Assembly: GCA_017537345.1 (NCBI GenBank)
Contig: JAFYKY010000001.1
Span: forward strand, 1-64,000
Reading direction: 5' to 3'
Source of the DNA: Clostridia bacterium
Lineage (GTDB): Bacteria > Bacillota > Clostridia > Oscillospirales > CAG-382
Length of the DNA stretch: 64,000 nucleotides
Shown piece after piece: positions 30,401 through 40,236 of this stretch (the first letter of the stretch is position 1; each line of letters starts with the position of its first letter). The notes below the pieces were generated by a model, which worked only from the letters and a program-made list of their open reading frames with translations, searched no databases and was not told where the DNA came from. A program made the position numbers and the translations under genes.

Positions 30401-32628
30401 ACGCTCTGGTGGAAGGTACGGCTTATGACCTCTCTCTGCTGTTCGCGGGAAAGCTTGTTGAAGTTTACCGCGTAACCCGAAACGCGTATGGTCAGGTTGG
30501 GGTATTCTTCGGGGTTTTCGTACGCTTTTATAAGGGTCTCTCTGTTAAGCACGTTTATGTTTATGTGGTGGGCTTTCTTTGCAAAATAGCCGTCCAGTAT
30601 GGAAACCAGATTGCTTGTGCGCTCATCCTCGGTTTTGCCCAATGCATCGGGTGTAATGGAGAATGTGTTGGAAATACCGTCACGGCAGTCCTCATAGCAT
30701 ATCTTTGCCACAGAGTTAAGGGAAGCAAGCGCTCCGTTTTCCTCACGGTTGTGCATGGGGTTTGCACCGGGTGCAAAGGGTGCTCCGGATTTTCTTCCGT
30801 CGGGAGTAGCGCCCGTGTTTTTGCCGTACATTACGTTGGAGGTAATGGTAAGAACGGAAAGGGTGTGTTCCGCATTGCGGTAAGCGGGAGTCTTGCGCAG
30901 CTCGGTTATTACCTGATGCGCCACGTCTCTTGCAATAAGGTCAACACGGTCATCATCATTACCGTATTTGGGGAAATCGCCTTCGGTCTTAAATTCTACG
31001 ATATAGCCCATCTCGTCCTTAATAGGCTGTACCTTTGCAAACTTGAATGCGCTGAGTGAGTCTGCAACAACGGAAAAACCTGCAACACCAAACGCCATAA
31101 GACGTTTTACATCGGTGTCGTGAAGCGCCATCTGGGTCTTTTCGTATGCGTATTTATCGTGCATATAGTGGATAAGGTTCATGGTGTTTACGTAAAGCTT
31201 GCTCAGCCATTCAACGTAAATATCAAATCTTTCCTTTACGGCATCGTAATCCAGCGTTTCACCTTCCATAACGGGCATCTGGGGACCGATATGAATACCG
31301 CTTGTAGTGTCAAAGCCGCCGTTCAGGGCAATAAGCAAAAGCTTTGCAAGGTTGCATCTTGCGCCGAAGAACTGCATCTGCTTGCCTATCTCCATTGCGG
31401 AAACACAGCAGGCGATAGCATAATCATCGCCGTGGTGAGGACGCATAATATCGTCGTTTTCGTACTGGATAGAGTCTGTATCCGCAGAAACCTTTGCGCA
31501 AAAACGCTTAAAGCCTTCGGGCAGACGGGTAGACCAAAGCACGGTAAGGTTAGGTTCGGGAGAAGAGCCCAGAGTATAAAGGGTGTTGAGCATACGGAAA
31601 GAGCTCTTGGTAACCAAGGTTCTGCCGTCATTACCCATACCGCCCACGGCTTCGGTTATCCACATAGGATCTCCGCCGAACAGCTCGTTGTATTCGGGGG
31701 TGCGGAGATGGCGGGCAATACGAAGCTTAATAACAAAATCGTCCATAAGCTCCTGAGCGCCCTTTTCGTCAAGGGTGCCGTTTTTAATATCACGTTCTAT
31801 ATAAATATCAAAAAAGCTGCTTACTCTGCCCAAAGACATTGCAGCGCCGTTTTGCTCCTTTATAGCGCCGAGATATGCAAAATAAGTCCACTGTATCGCT
31901 TCTTTTGCGTTCTTTGCAGGCTCGCTTATATCAAAGCCGTACATTGCAGCCATTTCCTTGAGATATCCCAAAAAGGTTATCTGCTGGAACAATTCTTCGC
32001 TCTGTCTTGCACTTTCCACGGTGAAATCCGCTTCGCCAAGTTTGGCTTTGTCTGCCTGTTTTTGCTTTATAAGTCTGTCAACACCGTAAAGGGCAACGCG
32101 GCGGTAATCGCCTATAATACGTCCTCTGCCGTACGCATCGGGCAGACCGGTAATAACGTGGCATTTGCGGGCTTTTCTCATTTCCTCGGTATAAACACGG
32201 AAAACGCCGTCGTTATGGGTGGTGCGGAACTTAAATTCATCCTCCACCTTATCGCTTAATCTGTATCCGTATGCGGCGCAGGCTTGTCTTGCCATACGAA
32301 TACCGCCGAAGGGGTTGACACCTCTTTTTAAAGGACTGTCGGTCTGCATACCGAAAATAAGCTCATTATCTTTATCGATATATCCGGGTGCGTAGCTTGT
32401 AAGGGAGGATACGGTTTCAGTGTCTATATCCAAAACACCGCCGTTTTTACGCTCCTGCGCAAAAAGCTCCTGAACCTTTGCCATAAGTGCGTTTGTACGT
32501 TCCGTTGCGCCTTCAAGAAAGCTTTCGTCTCCGGTGTATTCTGCGTAGTTTGTCTGAATAAAATCTCTTACGTTGATTTCATTTTGCCATTTTCCGGCTT
32601 TAAAGCCGTTCCAATTTGTGTGCTCCAT
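30397..32628 (-). CDS. pflB: Formate C-acetyltransferase (pyruvate formate-lyase)
   Basis: Glycyl-radical enzyme: pyruvate plus CoA gives formate plus acetyl-CoA under anaerobiosis. The active-site Cys-Cys pair is in [11 protein letters not shown] (about residue 406) and the radical glycine is in RVSGYAVNF near the C-terminus. 743 residues, full length. AAGGAG precedes the ATG. The leader contains a consensus promoter, a ZTP aptamer and an intrinsic terminator. Confidence 0.97.
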   Translation of the reverse strand: MEHTNWNGFKAGKWQNEINVRDFIQTNYAEYTGDESFLEGATERTNALMAKVQELFAQERKNGGVLDIDTETVSSLTSYAPGYIDKDNELIFGMQTDSPLKRGVNPFGGIRMARQACAAYGYRLSDKVEDEFKFRTTHNDGVFRVYTEEMRKARKCHVITGLPDAYGRGRIIGDYRRVALYGVDRLIKQKQADKAKLGEADFTVESARQSEELFQQITFLGYLKEMAAMYGFDISEPAKNAKEAIQWTYFAYLGAIKEQNGAAMSLGRVSSFFDIYIERDIKNGTLDEKGAQELMDDFVIKLRIARHLRTPEYNELFGGDPMWITEAVGGMGNDGRTLVTKSSFRMLNTLYTLGSSPEPNLTVLWSTRLPEGFKRFCAKVSADTDSIQYENDDIMRPHHGDDYAIACCVSAMEIGKQMQFFGARCNLAKLLLIALNGGFDTTSGIHIGPQMPVMEGETLDYDAVKERFDIYVEWLSKLYVNTMNLIHYMHDKYAYEKTQMALHDTDVKRLMAFGVAGFSVVADSLSAFKFAKVQPIKDEMGYIVEFKTEGDFPKYGNDDDRVDLIARDVAHQVITELRKTPAYRNAEHTLSVLTITSNVMYGKNTGATPDGRKSGAPFAPGANPMHNREENGALASLNSVAKICYEDCRDGISNTFSITPDALGKTEDERTSNLVSILDGYFAKKAHHININVLNRETLIKAYENPEEYPNLTIRVSGYAVNFNKLSREQQREVISRTFHQSV

Positions 32629-32660
32629 TTTTTCTGACTCCTTACTCTGAAACTTGCCCG

Positions 32661-32710
32661 AAAAATAAAAAAACGGGCAAAATCAGTTCGTTAATGAATT
32701 GATCTTGCCC
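32661..32710 (-). terminator. Expression-platform terminator of the ZTP riboswitch
   Basis: On the minus strand GGGCAAGATCA pairs with TGATTTTGCCC over a loop and is followed by GTTTTTTT. The 5' arm reuses the conserved GGGCA of the aptamer, so ligand binding and termination are mutually exclusive: an ON switch for transcription. Confidence 0.85.
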
Positions 32711-32780
32711 AGACGGTCGGCTTGTATATCTCTTTACACTCCCCCGCGGTGTTCCGCGAAATCCGTCAGTTATGTAAAGA
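32705..32780 (-). ncRNA. ZTP (pfl motif) riboswitch aptamer
   Basis: Reading the minus strand: P1 CTTTACA pairs with TGTAAAG; the 5' domain holds ACTGACGGAT, a CGCGG/CCGCG stem and GGGGAGTG; the 3' domain is GCCGACCGTCTGGGCA. These match the conserved features of the ZTP/pfl aptamer (A-CTG-CG, GGGGAG, CCG-CTGGGC). Known role: senses ZMP/ZTP, signalling low 10-formyl-tetrahydrofolate, and raises one-carbon genes. Here it should raise formate production through pflB-pflA. Confidence 0.9.
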
Positions 32781-32790
32781 TCTTAAGTTA

Positions 32791-32819
32791 ATTATATCCT
32801 AACAAAGCAAAAATGTCAA
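32791..32819 (-). promoter_or_regulatory. Consensus promoter of pflB-pflA
   Basis: Minus strand TTGACA (32819-32814), 17 bp, TATAAT (32796-32791), a perfect sigma-A promoter placed just before the aptamer. Confidence 0.92.
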
Positions 32820-32831
32820 TGCGAATTTTCA

Positions 32832-33164
32832 TTATTTTACTTGGGTAAGCTCCCATCCGCCCACGTAAAGAAATCCGTCGTCAAAAGATAACGAATTGGT
32901 GCCGAAGAACGCCAGCGTGTCAAGCCCGTGGCTTGCGGCGAACTCGCTTTCGGCGCAGACGGCGGTAAGGGTATCGCCTTCAAGCCGGTAGGTAAAAGCA
33001 AGCTTTAATCCGTCCACGTTCAATTCACCGTTTCCGCTTTCGTGAAAATATATTATTACGTCGTTACCGTATTTCCACACCGTGTCTTCAAGGTCATATT
33101 CCGTTTTCCCGCATCCGCAAAGCAAGATAGCAAGCAGTAAAAATACTACGGCGGCTTTTCTCAT
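32832..33164 (-). CDS. Small lipoprotein of unknown function
   Basis: 110 residues with a signal peptide and lipobox LLCGC (Cys near residue 18), then an all-beta domain (DTVWKYGNDVIIYFHE... ending GGWELTQVK), reminiscent of lipocalin-like DUF folds. Not recognised. It has its own promoter. Its end lies just beyond the pflB promoter, so it may contribute some readthrough into the pfl leader. Confidence 0.72.
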   Translation of the reverse strand: MRKAAVVFLLLAILLCGCGKTEYDLEDTVWKYGNDVIIYFHESGNGELNVDGLKLAFTYRLEGDTLTAVCAESEFAASHGLDTLAFFGTNSLSFDDGFLYVGGWELTQVK

Positions 33165-33196
33165 TTTATCTTCCTCCGTTTAAAAAGGTATATCCA

Positions 33197-33225
33197 ATTA
33201 TGTGCCAAAAAAGGCAAAATGTCAA
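33197..33225 (-). promoter_or_regulatory. Promoter of the 110-residue lipoprotein
   Basis: Minus strand TTGACA, 17 bp, CATAAT. The spacer contains a short inverted repeat TGCC-TTTTTT-GGCA that could be an operator. Confidence 0.6.
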
Positions 33226-33263
33226 GATAATTCAAAAAAGACTCAAATTTTCTCTTTTTATAC

Positions 33264-33298
33264 TTTACAACTCCCGTTTATTTATGGTAGAATATAAT
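33264..33298 (+). promoter_or_regulatory. Promoter before the Sir2 gene
   Basis: TTTACA at 33264-33269 with TAGAAT at 33288-33293 (18 bp) or the overlapping TATAAT at 33293-33298. The ATG at 33297 lies inside this -10, so that codon cannot be the working start. Confidence 0.6.
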
Positions 33299-33332
33299 GC
33301 TAAAAAATCCTTTTCGGAAGGGGGGAAGCAAA

Positions 33333-34037
33333 GTGGTAAAACGTTTTTTGGAAATTATTGAAGATTCATCCCGTATAGTGTTTTTTGGCGGCGCGGGAGT
33401 TTCAACGGAAAGCGGCATACCGGATTTCCGCGGTGAGGGCGGATTGTACGGTCTTGTGCCGGAGCAAATGATAAGCCACAGCTATTTTGTTTCCCATCCC
33501 GAACGGTTTTACGAATTTTACTGCACCAAAATGATATATCCGGAGGCGCTTCCCAACAACGCCCACAAAGCCCTTGCTCTCTTGGAAAAGCAGGGTAAAT
33601 TGCTTTCGGTCATCACCCAGAATATAGACGGCTTGCATCAGGCGGCAGGAAGCCAAAAGGTATACGAACTTCACGGCTCGGTGCACAGAAATTACTGCAC
33701 CCGCTGTGGCAAGTTTTACGGAGTAGAGCATATACTCTCTTCGGATAAGGTTCCCGTGTGCGAATGCGGAGGGATCGTAAAGCCGGACGTTGTGCTTTAC
33801 GAAGAGCCTCTTGACAGCAAGACGATGTATTCCGCCGTTTCGGATATTTCCCGCTGTGATACGCTTATTGTAGGCGGAACCTCTCTGGCGGTGTATCCCG
33901 CCGCAGGGCTTATAAACTATTTTTGCGGAAAATATCTTGTTCTCATAAATAAATCTCCCACCCCCGCAGACAGTATGGCAGACGTGATCATACGTGAAAA
34001 TATAGGGGAAGTAATGGGAAAGCTTTTGAAGGAGTAA
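33333..34037 (+). CDS. NAD-dependent protein deacylase, Sir2 family
   Basis: 234 residues from GTG 33333, chosen because AAGGGGGG lies just upstream and the ATG at 33297 overlaps the promoter. Sirtuin motifs: GAGVSTESGIPDFRGEGGLY (NAD pocket), TQNIDGLHQAAG with ELHGS (catalytic His), and a zinc site CTRC...CECG with one residue between the last two Cys. Removes acyl groups from lysines using NAD+. Followed by ddl after 7 nt. Confidence 0.92.
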   Translation: MVKRFLEIIEDSSRIVFFGGAGVSTESGIPDFRGEGGLYGLVPEQMISHSYFVSHPERFYEFYCTKMIYPEALPNNAHKALALLEKQGKLLSVITQNIDGLHQAAGSQKVYELHGSVHRNYCTRCGKFYGVEHILSSDKVPVCECGGIVKPDVVLYEEPLDSKTMYSAVSDISRCDTLIVGGTSLAVYPAAGLINYFCGKYLVLINKSPTPADSMADVIIRENIGEVMGKLLKE

Positions 34038-34044
34038 TTTTAAA

Positions 34045-35100
34045 ATGAAAAAAACGGTTGCTCTCCTTTTTGGAGGTGTTTCCAGCGAATACGCCGTTTC
34101 CTGCGTTTCCGCAGCGTGCGTGGCTGATAATATAAATAAAGAGGTTTACGACGTACGCCTGCTGGGAATCACGCAGGACGGAAAATGGTATCTTTATACC
34201 GGCGATACGGACAGTATGCGTAACCATACCTGGGATACAAAGGCAGATTGCCTTATTCCTGCCGTTATCTCCCCTTCAAGCACCCACCACGGCATTCTTC
34301 TTGAGGATGGAACGGTTATATACGTGGATGCGGTATTCCCCGTGCTTCACGGCAAAAACGGTGAGGATGGCACTATGCAGGGTCTTCTTGCCCTTTCGGG
34401 AATTCCTTACGTGGGCTGTAACACCTATTCTTCCGCAGTATGTATGGATAAGGTTACCACCAAGATCCTTTGCGAAAAAGTGGGCATTCCCGTGGTTCCT
34501 TACGTTTTCTTCCGCAAAAACGGCTTTTGCCCCGAGGATGCGGTTAAGGAGTGCGAAGAAAATCTTTCATACCCTATGTTTGTTAAGCCCGCAAACGCAG
34601 GCTCTTCCGTGGGTATTACCAAAGCCAATAACCGCGATGAGCTTGTAAAAGGCTTTGAGATCGCCTTCGATAACGATTATAAGGTATTGGTTGAAACCGG
34701 CGTTAAAAACGCAAGAGAGATAGAAGTAGCAATGCTGGGCAACAAAAACGCCTGCGCTTCCGTTTGCGGCGAAATAGCCCCCGGCGCCGATTTTTACGAT
34801 TACGAAACCAAATACGTTGCAGACACCGCCAGCTATTACGTGCCTGCCCGTATATCCGATGTTCTTTCGGAAAATATCCGCGCTTGCGCAGAGAAGATAT
34901 ACAGAACTCTGGATTGCGCAGGACTTTCAAGGGTAGACTTTTTCCTTGATGAAAAGGATGTTTTGTATTTTAATGAAATAAATACCATTCCCGGATTTAC
35001 TCCCATCAGTATGTATCCCGGTCTTATGGGCAAATGCGGTTACAGCTATTCCGCACTTATAGAAAAGCTTATAGAAAACGCCTGCGAGGAAAAGCTATGA
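34045..35100 (+). CDS. ddl: D-alanine--D-alanine ligase
   Basis: ATP-grasp enzyme making the D-Ala-D-Ala dipeptide of peptidoglycan. N-terminal LLFGGVSSEYAVS, VFPVLHGKNGEDGTMQGLL, MDKVTTKIL, KPANAGSSVGITKA and the C-terminal FNEINTIPGFTPISMYP metal/ATP motifs are intact. 351 residues. The stop overlaps the murI ATG (ATGA), coupling two cell-wall precursor steps. Confidence 0.97.
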   Translation: MKKTVALLFGGVSSEYAVSCVSAACVADNINKEVYDVRLLGITQDGKWYLYTGDTDSMRNHTWDTKADCLIPAVISPSSTHHGILLEDGTVIYVDAVFPVLHGKNGEDGTMQGLLALSGIPYVGCNTYSSAVCMDKVTTKILCEKVGIPVVPYVFFRKNGFCPEDAVKECEENLSYPMFVKPANAGSSVGITKANNRDELVKGFEIAFDNDYKVLVETGVKNAREIEVAMLGNKNACASVCGEIAPGADFYDYETKYVADTASYYVPARISDVLSENIRACAEKIYRTLDCAGLSRVDFFLDEKDVLYFNEINTIPGFTPISMYPGLMGKCGYSYSALIEKLIENACEEKL

Positions 35101-35891
35101 TAGGAATTTTTGATTCGGGCTTGGGCGGACTCACTGCCGTTGCAGAGCTTCGCAAGGCGCTTCCCAACGCAGATTACATCTATTTCGGCGATACCGCCCG
35201 TATCCCCTACGGAACCCGAAGCGTGGAGACTATACGCTCCTACGCTTTGCAGGACTGCCGTTTTCTCATGTCCATGGGCGTAACCTCCATACTTGCCGCC
35301 TGCGGTACTGTGAGCACAAATGCGCTTGACACCCTGCGTGCAAGCTTTAACGTGCCCATTGTGGGCGTTGTGGAGGGCGCGGCAAAAAAAGCGGCGCAAA
35401 TTGCCAAAAACGGCAGGGGAAAGGTTTTGGTTTTGGGCACTCCCGCCACAATAAAAAGCGGAGCCTTCGAAAAAGCTCTTAATAAAAACGGCTGCGGTGA
35501 CGTAATAAGCGTTGCCTGCCCCATGTTCGTTCCTCTGGCAGAAAACGGATACACCTCCGTAAACCAGATCCCCGCTTTGGAGATCGCCCGTGAATACCTT
35601 GCCCCCGTGGCAGACACCTGCCCCGATGCGGTCATATTGGGTTGCACCCATTATCCTCTGCTTTCAGAGGTAATATCCTATTTCCTTCCCCACAGCGCGC
35701 TTGTTTCTTCCGGTGCGGAGGCGGTTTCGGAGCTTAAGGATATGCTTATATCAAGCCACCGTGATATAAACGGCGGCGGAAAGGGTAAATATTACGTTTC
35801 CGACGGAGTGGAGAGCTTTTCCAAAAGCGCACACCGCTTTTTGCAGGCTCCCGTTTCCGACGTAACGGTCGTAGATATCAACAGCTATTAA
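35097..35891 (+). CDS. murI: Glutamate racemase
   Basis: Supplies D-glutamate for peptidoglycan. 264 residues from the ATG that overlaps the ddl stop. FDSGLGGLT near the start, first catalytic Cys in AACGTVSTNA (Cys69), and second in GCTHYPLL (near 181). The neighbouring ddl gives the other D-amino-acid precursor. Confidence 0.95.
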   Translation: MIGIFDSGLGGLTAVAELRKALPNADYIYFGDTARIPYGTRSVETIRSYALQDCRFLMSMGVTSILAACGTVSTNALDTLRASFNVPIVGVVEGAAKKAAQIAKNGRGKVLVLGTPATIKSGAFEKALNKNGCGDVISVACPMFVPLAENGYTSVNQIPALEIAREYLAPVADTCPDAVILGCTHYPLLSEVISYFLPHSALVSSGAEAVSELKDMLISSHRDINGGGKGKYYVSDGVESFSKSAHRFLQAPVSDVTVVDINSY

Positions 35892-35896
35892 TTTTT

Positions 35897-36343
35897 ATGA
35901 AGATTCCCGTAACAGTAAATATAAAGACCGAGCGCAAGACCCACGATCCTCTGCATCTGGATAACCCCCGTACAGAGATCCGCACCGCTACGGTAAACGG
36001 TTACCTTTCCCGTACCAAAAAAGGCTTTACCTGCGTTTTTTCCGAAGAGGAAACAGATACGGTTACCACCGTGTCGTCTTTGGGCAAAAACCTTATTTCC
36101 GTAAACAAAATAGGGGATTTCAATTCTCTTATGGTGTTTGATCCGGAAAAGAGCTATTCCTGCGTATACCACAACGGAAATATGCCTATGCAAATTAAAG
36201 TAAACACCAAATCCCTGCGCAACGGACTTACCGAGCAGGGCGGTAAAATAGATATTGACTATACAGTGGAGATAGTCGGCAATCTGGCGGAGCATACAAA
36301 AATGTCCTTTTCCGTGCTTCCCCAAAGCGGACTCGTCTCCTGA
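35897..36343 (+). CDS. DUF1934 (YwiB-like) beta-barrel protein
   Basis: 148 residues, soluble, almost all beta strand, with segments such as GYLSRTKKGFTCVFSEEE and IDIDYTVEIVGNLAEHTKMSFSV that match DUF1934 proteins of Firmicutes (lipocalin-like fold). Function unknown. It is 5 nt after murI and 15 nt before the DnaD-domain gene, so it is in the same run. Confidence 0.8.
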   Translation: MKIPVTVNIKTERKTHDPLHLDNPRTEIRTATVNGYLSRTKKGFTCVFSEEETDTVTTVSSLGKNLISVNKIGDFNSLMVFDPEKSYSCVYHNGNMPMQIKVNTKSLRNGLTEQGGKIDIDYTVEIVGNLAEHTKMSFSVLPQSGLVS

Positions 36344-36358
36344 AAAGAGGACGTAGTA

Positions 36359-37261
36359 ATGAGCGAAAACGCGGCAAAAAAATTCCCTGCGAATATATCT
36401 GCGGTAATATCCGGCGCCACCCGTGAAGAGCTTGCGGTGGCGTTGTATCTCTGCGCAAAAAATGAATACAGCGTAAAAGATAGCGCAAAGGAATTGGGAA
36501 TTTCGGAGGAAGTATTCCGTGCCGCTATGTCTTTTTGGAGAGGGGCGGGAGTAGTTTTCGGTTCGGAAAACGGCACTTCCATAGCTCCCGATAAAAGAGA
36601 CCAGCTTTACGATGCGGCTACGGTTGCTTCTTCTATCGAAAAAGACGAAGCCTTCCGCACCGCCTGCGAATCACTTCAAGCCCTTTACGGCAAGATGTTC
36701 ACTCGCTTTGATTACGATTCCCTTCTTTATCTTTACGACCATTGCGGTCTTACGGCGGAATATATGTGCACCCTTGCGTCTTACTGTGTAAGCAGGGGAA
36801 AGACCGCCTTAAAATATTTCACCAAGACTTGCCAGGGCTTGGTTTCCGAGGGCGTGGATACATACGAAAAATTGGAAACCCACCTTGAAAAGCGCAACCG
36901 TGCAAACGAACGGGTGTACAAGCTTCGCAGACTTTGCGGTATGGGGGACCGCGCCTTCACCGCCAAGGAAGAGCAGTATATCGGGGATTGGTTTGTGGAA
37001 AAAGACCTGCCCTTTGAGCTTATACAGCACGCTTACGATATTATGATAAATTCTATCGGTGAAGTTAAATTAAGCTATATGAACAAAATTCTCGCCCGTT
37101 GGCACAAGGACGGTCTTAATTCCGTTCAGGCTGTGGAAAATGCGGAAAACGAGAAAAAAGAACAAACCGAAAAGATAAACACGGGCAAAAGTTTTGATGA
37201 TGATGAATTCTTCGCCGCCGCGGTTGCCCGCACCAAAAAGAAAAGGAGTGAACGTAAATGA
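36359..37261 (+). CDS. DnaD-domain replication protein
   Basis: 300 residues. An N-terminal winged-helix-like part (REELAVALYLCAKNEYSVKDSAKELGISEEVF) precedes two helical DnaD/DnaB_2-like modules; the second ends in the hallmark MNKILARWHKDGL. The family remodels DNA and recruits the helicase in Firmicutes replication initiation. ATGA overlap with the following DnaI/DnaC-like gene supports one primosome unit. Confidence 0.88.
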   Translation: MSENAAKKFPANISAVISGATREELAVALYLCAKNEYSVKDSAKELGISEEVFRAAMSFWRGAGVVFGSENGTSIAPDKRDQLYDAATVASSIEKDEAFRTACESLQALYGKMFTRFDYDSLLYLYDHCGLTAEYMCTLASYCVSRGKTALKYFTKTCQGLVSEGVDTYEKLETHLEKRNRANERVYKLRRLCGMGDRAFTAKEEQYIGDWFVEKDLPFELIQHAYDIMINSIGEVKLSYMNKILARWHKDGLNSVQAVENAENEKKEQTEKINTGKSFDDDEFFAAAVARTKKKRSERK

Positions 37262-38187
37262 CAGCATCCGAGGCTATGCAAAAAAAGAGCGCACTTCGTG
37301 AAAAGGCGCTTAACGAGGCGTTGCAGAGAACTGCAGCACTTGATGAAAAATATCCCGATATTGCCGAGATTGACAAAGAGCTGTCCGCCGTTTCCTCCCG
37401 TATTATCGCCGCAATGCGCAGTGAAAACTGCGAAGCGGAGATGAACAAAATAAAGGAAAGAAACCTTTGTCTGCAGGAAGAACGCCGTCAAAAGCTTTTG
37501 TCCTACGGCATTCCCGAAGATTACGATACACCCGTGTTTTCCTGCCCCGTGTGCGGCGATACGGGCTATGACGGAAAGACCTTTTGCTCCTGCGTAATAA
37601 AAATGTGCGCGGTGGACGCATATCTTTCCAGCGGCTTGGGAAAAGCACTTCTTGACCAGACCTTCGAAAACTTCTCTCTTAAATATTACGGCGGAAAGAG
37701 CAGGGATGATATGTCCGATGTGCTGGATACCTGCCTTGATTTTGCCCAAAATTTCGGTACGGGCGCAAACCTTTTGCTTACCGGCGGTACGGGATTGGGA
37801 AAAACCCACCTTTCTTCCGCTATCGCCCAGAGGGTAATAGACAAAGGCTATACCGTTATATACGAATCCGCCCAGACGGTGTTTGATGCTTTCGAATCCG
37901 TCCGCTTCGGCAGAGGAAATGATAATACGGATAAATATATCACCTGCGATCTGCTTATAATAGACGATCTGGGCACGGAATTTTCCACCCAATACACGGC
38001 GGCGGTGCTGTATCAGCTTGTAAACCAGCGCCTTGTAAACGGAAAATCCCTTATATTAAGCACCAATTTAGGGGGAAAAGAGCTTTTAAAGCGTTACGGC
38101 GAGCGTATATATTCCCGTCTGCTGGGCTCTTTTGATACCTGCGTTTTTTCCGGCAGTGACGTAAGACTTATCAAGCTTGGTGAATAA
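37258..38187 (+). CDS. DnaI/DnaC-like helicase loader ATPase
   Basis: 309 residues. A coiled-coil-prone N-terminus and a zinc-binding segment [17 protein letters not shown] (about 98-114) precede the AAA+ domain: Walker [16 protein letters not shown] near 180, Walker [12 protein letters not shown], and sensor [23 protein letters not shown]. This matches Firmicutes DnaI/DnaC loaders of the replicative helicase. Follows the DnaD-domain gene with overlap. Confidence 0.92.
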   Translation: MTASEAMQKKSALREKALNEALQRTAALDEKYPDIAEIDKELSAVSSRIIAAMRSENCEAEMNKIKERNLCLQEERRQKLLSYGIPEDYDTPVFSCPVCGDTGYDGKTFCSCVIKMCAVDAYLSSGLGKALLDQTFENFSLKYYGGKSRDDMSDVLDTCLDFAQNFGTGANLLLTGGTGLGKTHLSSAIAQRVIDKGYTVIYESAQTVFDAFESVRFGRGNDNTDKYITCDLLIIDDLGTEFSTQYTAAVLYQLVNQRLVNGKSLILSTNLGGKELLKRYGERIYSRLLGSFDTCVFSGSDVRLIKLGE

Positions 38188-38188
38188 A

Positions 38189-38629
38189 ATGAAAAAAGTA
38201 AATATGTATACCGACGGCGCCTGCCGCGGCAACCCCGGTCCCGGCGGATACGGAGTTATACTGGAATATAACGGACACCGCAAAAACCTTTCCGGCGGCG
38301 AAAAAAGCACCACCAACAACCGTATGGAGCTTATGGCGGCGATCGTTGGGATGGAAGCGTTGAAGGAAGCCTGCGAAATTACTCTGTGCAGCGATTCAAA
38401 GTATCTTATAGATGCACTTGAAAAAGGCTGGCTGGAAAATTGGCATAAAAAAGGCTGGGTAAAAGCGGATAAAAAGCCGGTACTTAACCCCGACCTTTGG
38501 CAAAAAATATACGAGCTTATAAATTACCATACCGTTCATACCGTGTGGATAAAGGGGCACGACGGACATCCCGAAAACGAGGAATGCGACCGTATGGCAA
38601 CCGAGGAAGCAGATAAATTCAAGCAGTAA
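38189..38629 (+). CDS. rnhA: Ribonuclease HI
   Basis: Degrades RNA in RNA-DNA hybrids. 146 residues from the ATG at 38189 (GGTGA upstream; the TTG at 38177 lies inside the previous gene). Catalytic carboxylates: Asp9 in [15 protein letters not shown], Glu47 in NNRMELMA, Asp69 in CSDSKYL, and the last Asp in EECDRMA. Confidence 0.95.
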   Translation: MKKVNMYTDGACRGNPGPGGYGVILEYNGHRKNLSGGEKSTTNNRMELMAAIVGMEALKEACEITLCSDSKYLIDALEKGWLENWHKKGWVKADKKPVLNPDLWQKIYELINYHTVHTVWIKGHDGHPENEECDRMATEEADKFKQ

Positions 38630-38641
38630 AGAAGGTAAAAC

Positions 38642-39436
38642 GTGGAATTCAAATATAATCACGATATGCATATACACACCTGTCTTTCTCCCTGCTCGGG
38701 GGATGATGGGCAGACCTGCGCCCGTATTCTGGATTACGCCGTGCAAAACGGTCTGGATACCGTTGCCGTTACCGACCATTTTTGGGACAGCGCGGTTGCA
38801 GGCGCATCCTCTTGGTATAAGCCTTTAAGCTATGAACACGTTTCCCGCTCCCTGCCATTGCCGAAAAACGATACAGTGCGTTTTCTCTTCGGCTGTGAAA
38901 CGGATATGGATATGCAGGGAAATATAGGTTTAACAAAGGAAAACTTCTCTCTTTTCGATTTCGTTATAGTTTCCACCACCCATTTTCATATGGAGGGGTT
39001 TACAGTCCCCGCGGGCATCACCCAAAAGGAAAGAGCGCTTATTTATGTAAAACGCCTGCACAGCTTTTTGAATTCGGATATTCCCTTTAAAAAAACGGGT
39101 ATTGCCCATCTCACCTGCAGTCTTATCGATAACAGCGAAAAATTCGCCCACATAGACGTGGTGGATATGGTTTCGGATAACGAATTTTACGAAATTTTCG
39201 GCGGAGTCGCAGCGTGCGGCGCGGGCGTGGAATTGAATATCTATACCCATTGGTATGATGAGGATCAGCTTAAACGCATCTTCCGCCCCTACATGATCGC
39301 AAAAGACTGCGGGTGTAAATTCTATCTCGGGTCGGATTCCCACCACGGAACAAACCTTAAAAACGCCCCCGCAAAGCTTAATGGAATACTGCAGTATTTC
39401 CCCCTTGAAGCAACAGATAGATTTATAGTTAAATGA
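38642..39436 (+). CDS. PHP-domain phosphoesterase
   Basis: 264 residues, GTG start with GAAGG upstream. Metal-binding PHP motifs DMHIHTCLSPC (about 8-18), VAVTDHFWD, GCETDMDMQG, and later LGSDSHHG are present. The family includes histidinol phosphatase and nucleotide phosphoesterases. No his genes are near, so the substrate is open. Codon use is like the core genes, unlike the AT-rich methyltransferase that follows. Confidence 0.85.
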   Translation: MEFKYNHDMHIHTCLSPCSGDDGQTCARILDYAVQNGLDTVAVTDHFWDSAVAGASSWYKPLSYEHVSRSLPLPKNDTVRFLFGCETDMDMQGNIGLTKENFSLFDFVIVSTTHFHMEGFTVPAGITQKERALIYVKRLHSFLNSDIPFKKTGIAHLTCSLIDNSEKFAHIDVVDMVSDNEFYEIFGGVAACGAGVELNIYTHWYDEDQLKRIFRPYMIAKDCGCKFYLGSDSHHGTNLKNAPAKLNGILQYFPLEATDRFIVK

Positions 39437-39500
39437 CCTCAATAAATAAAAAACGGCGAGTAAGAGTCGTACTCTAAAGGACAGTACAACAAGACACGAA

Positions 39501-39534
39501 AACACCCTTAGTTTTTTAAAAAACTAAGGGTGTT
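39501..39534. terminator. Perfect 34-nt palindromic terminator
   Basis: AACACCCTTAGTTTTTT and its exact reverse complement without loop. T/A runs make it functional in both directions. It separates the PHP gene from the AT-rich methyltransferase. Confidence 0.8.
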
Positions 39535-39618
39535 TATAATATTCTCTTTCTTTGTCAGTCAAGTTGTGCTATAATACAACTAACCGAAAAATAAGAATTT
39601 GAAAGAGGTATTATATAG

Positions 39619-40233
39619 ATGAACGATAATAAAAAGTTGTCAAAAGATACTTTTAATCTGCAGGCAACAACATATGATATAGATAAAAACGGAGCACACG
39701 CAAGAACACTATATCCGCACATTATAGATAAATTATCAGATATATTGTTTGATAATGTGCTTGATGTGGGCTGTGGTACAGGTGAAATCTTAAATACTAT
39801 TAAAAACATATACCCTGCTGTTTCGCTATACGGAATTGATATTTCAGAAGAAATGTTAAAAAAGTCAAAAGAGAAATTGTTGAATACTGCAGAATTATCT
39901 CTTGGGGATGCCGAGCATTTACCATATGAACATGGTAAATTTGATTTGCTGATGTGTACTGATAGTTTTCATCACTATCCTAATCCGCAGAAAGCGATGG
40001 AGGAATTCCATAGAGTACTGAAAACTGACGGTCATATACTATTGGCTGATTTTTGGAAGCCTTTCCCTGTTCGCCAGTTGATGAACATTTTTATTCCATT
40101 CAGTAATGAGGGGGATGTTAAAGTTTATTCTAAAAAAGAGATTATAAGCTTTTTGTCATATAGTGGTTTTCAAAATATAGAGTATCAGAAAGTGAACAAC
40201 TCGAGTTATTTAGTAATAGCAAAAAAGCAATAA
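39619..40233 (+). CDS. Class I SAM-dependent methyltransferase (AT-rich)
   Basis: 204 residues. AdoMet loop LDVGCGTGEILNTI (about 49-62), acidic GIDIS after strand 2, GDAEHLPYEHGKFDLLMC and the FHRVLKTDGHILLADF segment: a UbiE/Methyltransf_11-type fold acting on a small molecule. Composition is visibly AT-richer than its neighbours, suggesting transfer. AAAGAGG precedes the ATG. Three nt after its stop begins a 25-nt block also found after the orphan gene at 26 kb. Confidence 0.85.
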   Translation: MNDNKKLSKDTFNLQATTYDIDKNGAHARTLYPHIIDKLSDILFDNVLDVGCGTGEILNTIKNIYPAVSLYGIDISEEMLKKSKEKLLNTAELSLGDAEHLPYEHGKFDLLMCTDSFHHYPNPQKAMEEFHRVLKTDGHILLADFWKPFPVRQLMNIFIPFSNEGDVKVYSKKEIISFLSYSGFQNIEYQKVNNSSYLVIAKKQ

Positions 40234-40236
40234 GAA

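Noticed and set aside
31120..32259. 379-codon plus-strand open frame
   Set aside because: Antisense to pflB, whose catalytic motifs fix the coding strand. The frame has Cys/His-rich low-complexity composition typical of shadow frames.
33297..33332. ATG at 33297 as start of the Sir2 gene
   Set aside because: It overlaps the probable -10 element. GTG 33333 has a strong purine-rich ribosome-binding site and fits family length.
39437..39618. Possible tRNA or small RNA gene
   Set aside because: No cloverleaf arms or TTC-type T-loop found. The region is explained by a palindromic terminator and an upstream promoter zone.
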